From SCQX01 sp035720945 (lineage in GTDB: Bacteria > Pseudomonadota > Gammaproteobacteria > Burkholderiales > Burkholderiaceae_B): DNA of 27,266 nucleotides. The position numbers were made by a program, and so were the translations under genes. The stretch covers positions 1 to 27,266 of the forward strand of contig DASTNK010000090.1 in assembly GCA_035720945.1 (NCBI GenBank), given 5' to 3'. Shown piece after piece: positions 15,090-22,233 of the stretch (the stretch's first letter is position 1; every line of letters starts with the position of its first letter). The notes beneath the pieces were generated by a model. That model saw only the letters and a program-made list of their open reading frames with translations. It ran no database searches and was not told the origin of the DNA.

Positions 15090-15434
15090 ATGAACCTACG
15101 ACGTCATCTCACCCAGATCGCGGTTTCCAGCGTCGTCACCCTGGCGGTATGCACCACTGCGGTGGCTTCCGAACGGCGGACCGCCAACACCGTACTGGGC
15201 GCGGGCCTTGGTGCCGTGGCGGGCGCGGTGCTATCCGACGGTGACCCCTTGCTGACGCTGGGCGGCGCGGCGGCCGGTGGCCTGTTGGGCAACGTGCTGA
15301 CCGAAGACCGGCGCCATTATCACGGGCGCTACGACGGCGCGCACCGCCGCCGCGTGGAAGAGCGGTACGGCTATCACCACGAGCGCCGCCGCGGATACGA
15401 CCGGGGTTGGAGACGATCGCACCGCGGTCACTGA
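15090..15434 (+). CDS. exported glycine-zipper protein
   Basis: The 114-residue product has a signal peptide (MNLRRHLTQIAVSSVVTLAV, cleavage near AVASE), two short Gly/Ala-rich membrane-like segments (VLGAGLGAVAGAVL and GGAAAGGLLGNVL) forming a glycine-zipper 2TM unit, and a strongly basic, His/Arg/Tyr-rich tail. Such proteins sit in the periplasm or outer membrane; function is generally unknown. The ATG at 15090 was chosen for its GGAGG ribosome site 9 nt upstream; the frame extends to 14973 but with no ribosome site or signal-like start. Its stop overlaps the stop of the convergent VOC gene by 7 nt. Confidence 0.85.
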   Translation: MNLRRHLTQIAVSSVVTLAVCTTAVASERRTANTVLGAGLGAVAGAVLSDGDPLLTLGGAAAGGLLGNVLTEDRRHYHGRYDGAHRRRVEERYGYHHERRRGYDRGWRRSHRGH

Positions 15435-15859
15435 TTACCGCCGACCGGATTCGGCACGATCAGCATCCAGTGCACACCGAACCGGTCGGCCACCATGCCG
15501 AAATGCGATGCAAAGAACGTCCGATCCATCGGCATGGTTACCTGGCCGTCTTTTCCCAGAGCGGCGAACATGCGCTCGGCCGCAGCCCCGTCGGGAGCCG
15601 TCAGCACGATCGACACACCCTGGAATTTCGGTTCGCCCGAGCACATGCCGTCGGACGCCATGAGCATGGCGTCGCCTATGCGGAAACTGACATGCATGAT
15701 CTTTTCCTGATTCTCGGGCGATCCGCTGCACGCGCCATTTGCCTCGGGATTGTCCTTGAACCGCAAGAGCTGGACAACCTCAGCGCCCAGCGACTCTTCG
15801 TAAAACGCCAGGGCTTCCTCGCACCGGCCCTCGAAGATGAGATAGGGATGTATTTCCAC
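15428..15859 (-). CDS. VOC-family (PhnB-like) protein
   Basis: A 143-residue protein of the glyoxalase/bleomycin-resistance/dioxygenase superfamily, PhnB-like subfamily: (V)EIHPYLIFEGRCEEALAFYE at the start, MHVSFRIGDAMLMASD in the middle, and FFASHFGMVADRFGVHWML at the end, the usual PhnB signature. Function in this subfamily is mostly unknown. The start is a GTG at 15859 with GGAGG six nt upstream; the longer frame to 15982 crosses the operators and is unlikely. It is divergent from the TetR gene, and the shared promoter region holds two operator-like repeats, so it is probably the regulator's target. Confidence 0.88.
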   Translation of the reverse strand: MEIHPYLIFEGRCEEALAFYEESLGAEVVQLLRFKDNPEANGACSGSPENQEKIMHVSFRIGDAMLMASDGMCSGEPKFQGVSIVLTAPDGAAAERMFAALGKDGQVTMPMDRTFFASHFGMVADRFGVHWMLIVPNPVGGNQ

Positions 15860-15931
15860 GACGCCTCCAGAACAGGGGAAGTGACAGACAACGGCCGGAT
15901 CACGGCCAATCGGAAGACGGTTTGAACAGAA

Positions 15932-15982
15932 TTGTGTACACCGTCCACTGACATCATAATGGAACAGGTGTACAGTGTCCAC
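15932..15982. promoter_or_regulatory. overlapping divergent promoters with two operator-like repeats
   Basis: GTGTACACCGTCCAC (15934-15948) and GTGTACAGTGTCCAC (15968-15982) are the same 15-mer with two differences, 34 nt apart. Plus strand: TTGTGT (15932-15937), 17 nt, CATAAT (15955-15960). Minus strand: TGGACA (15981-15976), 17 nt, TATGAT (15958-15953). Each repeat overlaps the -35 of one promoter and lies near the start point of the other, as expected for repression of both genes by the adjacent TetR protein. Confidence 0.65.
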
Positions 15983-16009
15983 ATAAAAATGTCACTGATA
16001 CAAAAAACA

Positions 16010-16675
16010 ATGGATAGCCCACCCGATGTGTCCGCTCGAACGCTGAAGCGCCCCAAAGAACGCGGCACATACCGGCACGGTGACTTGAAACGCGCCCTGC
16101 TGGAAGCGGGGATGGAACTCGCGCGGCAAGGCGGGCCCGAGGCTGTCGTGCTACGCGAAGCCACGCGCCGCGTGGGGGTCGTGCCCAATGCCGCGTATCG
16201 TCACTTCACCAATAGAGATGCGCTGCTGCAGGCCGTGCGGGCGGCGGCGTTGTCGGCGCTCGCGCAAGCCATGGAAAACGAGCTGGCCCGGATCCCGGCC
16301 GAACTTCCCTCTTCCGCACGTGCGCGCGCCAGCGTGCGCGCCATCGGCACCGGCTACCTGACTTTCGCACACGAAGAACCCGGTTTGTTCCGCACGGCTT
16401 TCGCGATGCCCGACAGCGTGGAAGACGACTTGGATCCGGCCAAGACAGGCCGAAGCGGGCTCAATCCTTTTCAACTGCTGGGCAAGGCGCTGGACGAACT
16501 AGTGACCGCTAAAACACTGCCTGCAACGCGACGGCCCGGTGCCGAATACCTGGCTTGGTCGGCTGTCCACGGCCTGGCCATGCTGATGCTGGAAGGCCCG
16601 TTGCGCAGCTTGGCGCCGGCTCAGGCCCATGCCGTTGGCGAGCATCTGCTAGATATGATCGAACGCGGCTTGTAA
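16010..16675 (+). CDS. TetR/AcrR-family regulator
   Basis: A 221-residue protein with an N-terminal TetR helix-turn-helix: RGTYRHGDLKRALLEAG opens helix 1 (about residues 19-35) and VVLREATRRVGVVPNAAYRHFTN is the HTH with its YRHF recognition segment; a helical ligand domain follows. Several starts are possible (TTG 15932, ATG 15959, 15989, 16010). The plus-strand promoter and second operator end by 15982, so translation should begin at 15989 or 16010; neither has a good ribosome site. It probably represses itself and the divergent VOC gene. The ligand is unknown. Confidence 0.85.
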   Translation: MDSPPDVSARTLKRPKERGTYRHGDLKRALLEAGMELARQGGPEAVVLREATRRVGVVPNAAYRHFTNRDALLQAVRAAALSALAQAMENELARIPAELPSSARARASVRAIGTGYLTFAHEEPGLFRTAFAMPDSVEDDLDPAKTGRSGLNPFQLLGKALDELVTAKTLPATRRPGAEYLAWSAVHGLAMLMLEGPLRSLAPAQAHAVGEHLLDMIERGL

Positions 16676-16724
16676 TCGCCGCGCCAATCCCTGCTCATCC
16701 CGCGCGACAACTGCACGCGCCGTC

Positions 16725-16767
16725 TTGTTTATTTAGCTACATTTGATATAATTTCATATGTAATTAT
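16725..16767 (+). promoter_or_regulatory. marR-MFS promoter with palindromic operator
   Basis: TTGTTT (16725-16730), a 16-nt spacer and a perfect TATAAT (16747-16752). Over the -10 and start point lies ATAATT-T-CATATG-T-AATTAT (16748-16767), palindromic in 18 of 20 positions, typical in size and AT-richness for MarR-family sites. Confidence 0.7.
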
Positions 16768-16862
16768 TTGGTCGCCAACAACCATCCTGTCCGTGAGCCA
16801 CTCTTGAAGGCGGGGCAAAACCGGTCGAAAATGACGCTGCCGACCGTACCGAGGACTCGCCC

Positions 16863-17351
16863 ATGTCATTCGAATCTCGCATAAGCCGGTTTTGCAAGAC
16901 CCATCCCAACGCTCCGCGCGAACACATCCTCGCCTCGCGATTGCTGTTCCGCACCGCCCGTCTGTTGCACGAACGCATAGACCTCGCGTTGGCTCCGTTT
17001 TCGTTGAACATGTCGCAATACCTGGTGTTGAGCATGCTGGCCGCCGACGAGGGCGAACCCAGTTCACCTTCGGAAGTGGGCAGCACACTCGATGCCACAC
17101 GCACCCAGATGACCCGCGCACTGGACGCTCTGCAGGCACAGGGCCTGATCCGGCGGCGCGCCAGCGCACAGGATCGCCGCAGCCTCGAACTCGAACTCAC
17201 CGAAGCCGGTCGCCAAATGGTGGAAAACGCCGCCCCCGCAGTGCATGCGGTCTACGCACAGGCCTGGTCAGCGGTGAAGCCGGCTGATCGCACCGTCACC
17301 ACGTCGAGCTTACAACGACTGCACACAGGGCTGGAGTCCACGCAGCCATGA
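16863..17351 (+). CDS. MarR-family transcriptional regulator
   Basis: A 162-residue winged-helix protein. It contains LAPFSLNMSQYLVLSMLAA (helix region leading to the HTH), SPSEVGSTLDATRTQMTRALDALQAQGLIRRR (recognition helix) and ASAQDRRSLELELTEAGRQM (the wing with the DRR signature), the standard MarR/EmrR order. A GAGGA ribosome site precedes the ATG. Its stop overlaps the start of the MFS efflux gene (ATGA), the classic emrR-emrB-like arrangement in which a phenolic or drug ligand releases the repressor. The palindrome over the upstream promoter suggests autorepression of the two-gene operon. Confidence 0.92.
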   Translation: MSFESRISRFCKTHPNAPREHILASRLLFRTARLLHERIDLALAPFSLNMSQYLVLSMLAADEGEPSSPSEVGSTLDATRTQMTRALDALQAQGLIRRRASAQDRRSLELELTEAGRQMVENAAPAVHAVYAQAWSAVKPADRTVTTSSLQRLHTGLESTQP

Positions 17352-18925
17352 ATCACCCCCTGCGTCGGAAAATGCGGCCACGCCGGCTACTTGGACTGGC
17401 CAGGCTGCTGTCGCACCGGGAGCGGCAACTGATCTCGATGATGCTGCTGGCACTCATCGTGTCGGTGGAATTCTTCGAGAACGTCATGTTCCTGTTTTCG
17501 GCGAGCCACGTGATGGGCGGCATCGGCGCCGATCCACGTGGTTTCGCGCTGGCCATGTCAACCTATGCCGTGGGCAGCCTGCTCATGATCGTGAATCAGC
17601 AGTGGCTCGCGCAGCGCTTTGGCTACCGGCGATACCTGACGGTGGCGTTGACGTTGTTCACAATCGGCACGCTCATGGCCGCATCCAGCACCGACCTGAC
17701 ACAACTGGTGATCGCCCGGTTCGTGCAAGGCTTTGGCGGCGGAGCCCTCTTCACCAGCAGTCGCGTGCTGATCCCCATCATGTTCTCACCCGCCGACCGG
17801 CCTCGCGCGCAACGCATCTTCATGATCGGCATCTTCGGCGCCACAGCCATGGCCCCGGCCATCGCGGCCGAGCTCATGGATCACGGCGTCTGGCAGGACG
17901 TCTTCTACGGGGCCGTGCCATTGTCCGTGATCGCCGCCGTGGGGGCATGGCGGCTATTGCCCGACGCCGAACCCCGGGAACGCACGCACCAGCCACTGCT
18001 CGTTCCGCTCCTGTGGTTCGGCCTGGCGGTTGCCGCGCTACAGGCCGCGCTGACCGAGGCGCGCTTCGACATGTTCTCGCACCCTGTGCGCCCTGCGCTC
18101 ATCGCCATAGCGGGCGCGCTGTTGCTCATCGGCTTCCTGCATCATCAATGGCATCATCACCAGCCGTTGCTGCAATTGCACGCGCTGCGCAACCCCGTCT
18201 ACCTGACGGGGCTGTCGTTGTACTTCATGTACTACCTGATCAGCTACTTCAACAGCTACCTGTTCCCCATCTATGCCGAGCACGCACTGGGTCTGCCACT
18301 ATCCACGGTGGGATGGCTCGACACGTCGGCGGGGCTGATGAGCTTCGTGGGCATTCTGGCCTATATACGCTACGCCAAACTGATCAAGAGCAAGAAGCCA
18401 TTGATGGTCGCCGGGCTGCTCATCATGGCCTGCGCGGCCTGGCGATTCTCCAGCATGCCGCCCGACGTCACGCCCTGGGATCTGATTCCCAGCCTGGCCA
18501 TGAAAGGTTTGTTCGCCGTGCTGTTCGTCATCCCCGTGGCCGGCTTGACCTATAAGAACCTGACCGATAACACCTTCGCCCATGGCTACCAGAGCAAGAA
18601 CCTGATGCGGCAGGTGTCGGGCTCACTGGCCCCGGCGCTAGGCGCGATTCTTCTTCAGAACAGGCAATTCAGCGTACACACCTCACTGGTGGACAGCACC
18701 GGCAACCAGCCCGGCATCACCATGGGCTGGCTGAATCAGGTGCAGACCGCCCTGATCGCACACGGCATGGACGCGGGCAGCGCCGCCCGGGTCGCCATGG
18801 CCCAGCTCACCGGCATGCTCGACCGTCAGGCCATGCTCATCGCCAGTGAAGACCTCTACCGGCTGATCATGGTCGTGGCGATCGCCGGCGCCTGCATCGT
18901 CATGGCCCAGCGGCGGCTGGCCTGA
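17348..18925 (+). CDS. MFS drug-efflux transporter (DHA2-like, 14 helices)
   Basis: A 525-residue transporter with about fourteen hydrophobic helices. Family features are the first helix LLALIVSVEFFENVMFLFSASH, the loop motif NQQWLAQRFGYRRYLTVAL (motif A region), VIARFVQGFGGGALFTSS (helix 4) and FMIGIFGATAMAPAIAAELMD (motif C region). It resembles EmrB-type proton-driven exporters, but no EmrA-like adaptor gene is adjacent, so it may act alone or with a distant adaptor. It is translationally coupled to the MarR regulator, which suggests inducible efflux of an aromatic or toxic compound. No clear terminator is seen in the 120 nt before the antiporter operon. Confidence 0.9.
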   Translation: MNHPLRRKMRPRRLLGLARLLSHRERQLISMMLLALIVSVEFFENVMFLFSASHVMGGIGADPRGFALAMSTYAVGSLLMIVNQQWLAQRFGYRRYLTVALTLFTIGTLMAASSTDLTQLVIARFVQGFGGGALFTSSRVLIPIMFSPADRPRAQRIFMIGIFGATAMAPAIAAELMDHGVWQDVFYGAVPLSVIAAVGAWRLLPDAEPRERTHQPLLVPLLWFGLAVAALQAALTEARFDMFSHPVRPALIAIAGALLLIGFLHHQWHHHQPLLQLHALRNPVYLTGLSLYFMYYLISYFNSYLFPIYAEHALGLPLSTVGWLDTSAGLMSFVGILAYIRYAKLIKSKKPLMVAGLLIMACAAWRFSSMPPDVTPWDLIPSLAMKGLFAVLFVIPVAGLTYKNLTDNTFAHGYQSKNLMRQVSGSLAPALGAILLQNRQFSVHTSLVDSTGNQPGITMGWLNQVQTALIAHGMDAGSAARVAMAQLTGMLDRQAMLIASEDLYRLIMVVAIAGACIVMAQRRLA

Positions 18926-18952
18926 TCACGCGCACCGGAATGCCCGGGAGGA

Positions 18953-18976
18953 ATGATCGACAAGTTGTCGTATCAT
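18953..18976. promoter_or_regulatory. palindrome upstream of the antiporter operon
   Basis: CGACAA-G-TTGTCG (18958-18970) is a perfect 13-bp palindrome, and ATGAT/ATCAT extend it on both sides with one extra T on the right. It lies 70 nt before the mnhA start, in the presumed promoter region. It could be an operator or a transcript hairpin. Confidence 0.5.
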
Positions 18977-19045
18977 TCAAGCAGACACAACCTTTCCGAG
19001 CGCTGCGGCGCGTCGAACGCGCCGCTCCCCCACTCCCGAGGTCCG

Positions 19046-21898
19046 ATGCCGCTGACATTGATCCTGGCCCTGCCGTTCGCCGGCAGCGTGCTGGCCGCAA
19101 CCCTGCCGTCCAACGCCCGCAACCAGGCGGCCTGGCTGGCCGGACTCATCGCCCTGGTGTGCGCTGTCCTGGTCGCCGTCCAGTTCCCGATCGTCGCGCA
19201 CGGCGGGGTCGCTCAAACCACCCTCGCCTGGCTGCCATCCCTGGGGCTGAACCTCGTGTTGCGCATGGACGGCTATGCATGGCTGTTCGCGCTGTTGGTG
19301 GCGGGCATGGGCGCGCTCATTGTCCTGTACGCCCGGTACTACATGTCGCCGGACGATCCCGTACCCCGGTTCTTTTCCTTCTTCCTGGCGTTCATGGGTG
19401 CCATGCTGGGCGTGGTGCTGTCCGGCAACATCATTCAACTGGCCATATTCTGGGAATTGACCAGCCTGTCGTCGTTCATGCTGATCGCCTACTGGCATCA
19501 TCGGTCGGATGCGCGACGCGGTGCCCGCATGGCACTCACCATCACCGTCGCCGGCGGGCTTTGCCTGCTGGCTGGCATGCTGCTGCTGGGGCGCATCGTC
19601 GGGAGCTATGACCTCGGCCAGGTCCTGGCCTCGGCCAATCGCATCCGCGCCAGTGCCTGGTACCCCACCGTGCTGACACTCGTCGCGCTCGGTGCGCTCG
19701 CCAAGAGCGCGCAGTTTCCTTTTCATGTGTGGCTGCCCAACGCCATGGCGGCGCCCACGCCCGTGTCGGCCTATCTGCATTCGGCCACCATGGTGAAAGC
19801 CGGCGTCTTTCTGCTTGCCAGGTTCTGGCCCGTGTTGTCCGGCACCGATCAATGGTTCTGGATCATCGGCGGGGCGGGGCTGTGCTCGCTGGTGCTGGGC
19901 GCGTTCGCCGCGATGTTCCAGCAGGACATGAAAGGCATATTGGCCTATTCCACCATCAGTCATCTGGGGCTGATCACCCTGCTGCTGGGCATGAACAGCC
20001 GTCTCGCGCTGGTGGCGGCCATCTTCCACATGATGAATCACGCCACCTTCAAGTCATCCTTGTTCATGGCCACCGGGATCGTCGACCACGAAACCGGCAC
20101 GCGTGATCTCGACCGTCTCTCGGGCCTGCGCCGCACCATGCCAGTCACCGCCACCCTGGCCATGGTGGCCGCGGCCGCCATGGCTGGTGTGCCATTGCTC
20201 AACGGTTTTATTTCGAAGGAAATGTTCTTCGCGGAAACCGTGTTCATCAGCGGGCATTGGATCACCCGCGTCGGTCTGCCTGTGGCGGCGGTCGTGGCCG
20301 GCGCGTTCAGTGTGGCCTACTCGCTGCGTTTCATCAGGCAGGTGTTCTTCGGACAACCCACGCAAGACCTGCCGCATCGCCCCCACGATCCACCTCTCTG
20401 GATGCTGCTGCCCAGCGCGTTGCTGGTGCTCGCATGCCTGGTGGTCGGCGTGCTGCCCGGGCTCACGCTCGGCCCACTGCTTCATGCCGCCGCGCTATCC
20501 ATCCTGGGTGCCGAGCACATGCCATCCTATGACCTGGTGGTCTGGCACGGTTTCAATCTCCCGTTGGCCATGAGCATGCTCGCCATGCTGGGCGGCCTGG
20601 TTCTGCTCCATCTGTTCCGTGGACGCTACCGTTCACGCCCCGGCCTCACACCCTTGCTGCACAGGCTCGATGGCCGACGCGCCTTTGAAACCCTGCTCGA
20701 GTCTCTGGATGGCATCGCCGCCGCGCTGTTTTCATGGACGTGGTCACCCCGTCTCCAGCGGCAGGTGGCTCTGATAGTCGCCATCACCATCGCCGTGGCG
20801 CTGCCGCCGCTACGACATGGCTGGCCCGCCGGCACATTATCGACCTCTGTGGAACCGTCATTCATCATCCTGTGGATAGCGGGAACCGCTTGCGCCCTGG
20901 GGGCGGCGGCAACAGCCAGGCGACACCGACTGACGTCGCTCGCCCTGGTCGGCGGCGCTGGGCTGTGCACGTGTATCACCTTCGCCTGGCTGTCCGCTCC
21001 GGACCTGGCCCTGACACAACTAGCCGTCGAAACCGTCACGACGATTCTATTGCTGCTGGGCCTGCGCTGGTTGCCACAACGCGCCGAACACAACGACGCG
21101 GCGCGCCCCATGACACGTGATCTGCCCGGCATGCTCCTCGCCGTCGCCGGTGGCGCGGGGTTGGCCACGCTGGCCTACGCCGTCATGACGCATCCGCAGA
21201 ACCCGGGTATCGCCTCGTACTTCATCGAACACGCGTTGCCCGCCGGCGGCGGGGGCAATGTCGTCAATGTGATTCTGGTCGACTTCCGCGGGTTCGACAC
21301 GCTGGGGGAGATCACCGTGCTGGGTATCGTCGCCCTCACCGTCTACGCATTGCTGCGGCGTTTTCGCCCATCGCCTGAAAGCCTCGCCGTCACGGCCACA
21401 ACCGCCATGCCGGAGGCGATGGACGTGCCGGCCGTGCTGACGCGACTGCTGCTGCCCTTGGCGGGCCTGATATCCATTTATTTCCTGCTGCGCGGCCACA
21501 ACCTGCCAGGCGGCGGTTTCGTGGGCGGGCTGATCTTCGCCACGGCCATCATCGTGCAGTACATGACATCGGGTATCGCGTGGGTCGAATCGCGCCCCCG
21601 CCTGCAACCCCAATACTGGATCGCCGCCGGCCTGCTGATCGCCGGCATCACCGCTGTGTCGGCCTGGTGGGCCGCGCGCCCCCTGCTGACCGCGCTCACC
21701 TGGAATCCCGTCCTTCCTCTCATCGGCGAAGTGCATATATCCAGTGTGCTGTTCTTCGACATTGGGGTCTATATGCTGGTGATCGGTGCCACCATGCTGA
21801 TCCTCATCGCGCTGGCCCACCAGTCGTTGCGCTTTCACCGCGCTCCCGCGACCGAACCAGCCTCCGGCACCCAACCCGCACCATCCGGAGCCCCATGA
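19046..21898 (+). CDS. mnhA: monovalent cation/H+ antiporter subunit A (A+B fusion)
   Basis: A 950-residue membrane protein. The first half is a complex-I-like proton channel domain (NuoL/Mrp type), with Glu137 in FWELTSLSSF and Lys220 in KSAQFPFHVWLP, followed by APTPVSAYLHSATMVKAG. The middle (about 600-780) is the MrpA-specific C-terminal extension. The last part (about 795-935) is an MnhB domain (LISIYFLLRGHNLPGGGFVGG, FDIGVYMLVIG). This A-B fusion is the Pha-type layout seen in many Proteobacteria. The ATG at 19046 is chosen over 18953 because it has a GAGGT ribosome site and starts directly in a membrane helix. It is the first gene of a six-gene operon exporting Na+ or K+ in exchange for protons. 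Confidence 0.93.
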   Translation: MPLTLILALPFAGSVLAATLPSNARNQAAWLAGLIALVCAVLVAVQFPIVAHGGVAQTTLAWLPSLGLNLVLRMDGYAWLFALLVAGMGALIVLYARYYMSPDDPVPRFFSFFLAFMGAMLGVVLSGNIIQLAIFWELTSLSSFMLIAYWHHRSDARRGARMALTITVAGGLCLLAGMLLLGRIVGSYDLGQVLASANRIRASAWYPTVLTLVALGALAKSAQFPFHVWLPNAMAAPTPVSAYLHSATMVKAGVFLLARFWPVLSGTDQWFWIIGGAGLCSLVLGAFAAMFQQDMKGILAYSTISHLGLITLLLGMNSRLALVAAIFHMMNHATFKSSLFMATGIVDHETGTRDLDRLSGLRRTMPVTATLAMVAAAAMAGVPLLNGFISKEMFFAETVFISGHWITRVGLPVAAVVAGAFSVAYSLRFIRQVFFGQPTQDLPHRPHDPPLWMLLPSALLVLACLVVGVLPGLTLGPLLHAAALSILGAEHMPSYDLVVWHGFNLPLAMSMLAMLGGLVLLHLFRGRYRSRPGLTPLLHRLDGRRAFETLLESLDGIAAALFSWTWSPRLQRQVALIVAITIAVALPPLRHGWPAGTLSTSVEPSFIILWIAGTACALGAAATARRHRLTSLALVGGAGLCTCITFAWLSAPDLALTQLAVETVTTILLLLGLRWLPQRAEHNDAARPMTRDLPGMLLAVAGGAGLATLAYAVMTHPQNPGIASYFIEHALPAGGGGNVVNVILVDFRGFDTLGEITVLGIVALTVYALLRRFRPSPESLAVTATTAMPEAMDVPAVLTRLLLPLAGLISIYFLLRGHNLPGGGFVGGLIFATAIIVQYMTSGIAWVESRPRLQPQYWIAAGLLIAGITAVSAWWAARPLLTALTWNPVLPLIGEVHISSVLFFDIGVYMLVIGATMLILIALAHQSLRFHRAPATEPASGTQPAPSGAP

Positions 21899-22233
21899 TG
21901 GAGATCGTCCTCGCCATCGTCATAGGCATTCTCGGCGGAACGGGCATCTGGCTGCTGCTGCGCCCTCGAACGTTCCAGTTCATCATGGGTTTGTCCCTGC
22001 TTTCCTACGCGGTGAACCTGTTCATTTTCGCGATGGGGCGTCTGGCGATTGGCGCCGCTCCGGTGATCGCGCCGGGCGCCGCCGGCCATACCGTGTACGA
22101 CGATCCCGTCCCGCAGGCCCTGGTGCTCACCGCGATCGTCATCGGCTTCGCGACCACGGCCCTGTTCCTGGTCGTGCTTCTGGCCGCCCGCGGTTTCTCG
22201 GGAACTGACCACGTCGATGGGCAAGAGCCATGA
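21895..22233 (+). CDS. mnhC: monovalent cation/H+ antiporter subunit C
   Basis: A 112-residue, three-helix protein homologous to NuoK: FIMGLSLLSYAVNLFIFAMG in helix 2 and DPVPQALVLTAIVIGFATTALFL in helix 3, the latter highly conserved in MnhC/MrpC. It is part of the membrane arm of the hetero-oligomeric antiporter. Its ATG overlaps the mnhA stop (ATGA) and a GGAG lies upstream; a second in-frame ATG follows directly at 21898. Its stop overlaps the mnhD start, so translation is coupled on both sides. Confidence 0.93.
   Translation: MMEIVLAIVIGILGGTGIWLLLRPRTFQFIMGLSLLSYAVNLFIFAMGRLAIGAAPVIAPGAAGHTVYDDPVPQALVLTAIVIGFATTALFLVVLLAARGFSGTDHVDGQEP

Noticed and set aside
18977..20041. Long antisense open frame opposite mnhA
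   Set aside because: Composition is extreme (Gln, His, Arg) and typical of a shadow frame; the mnhA reading is certain.
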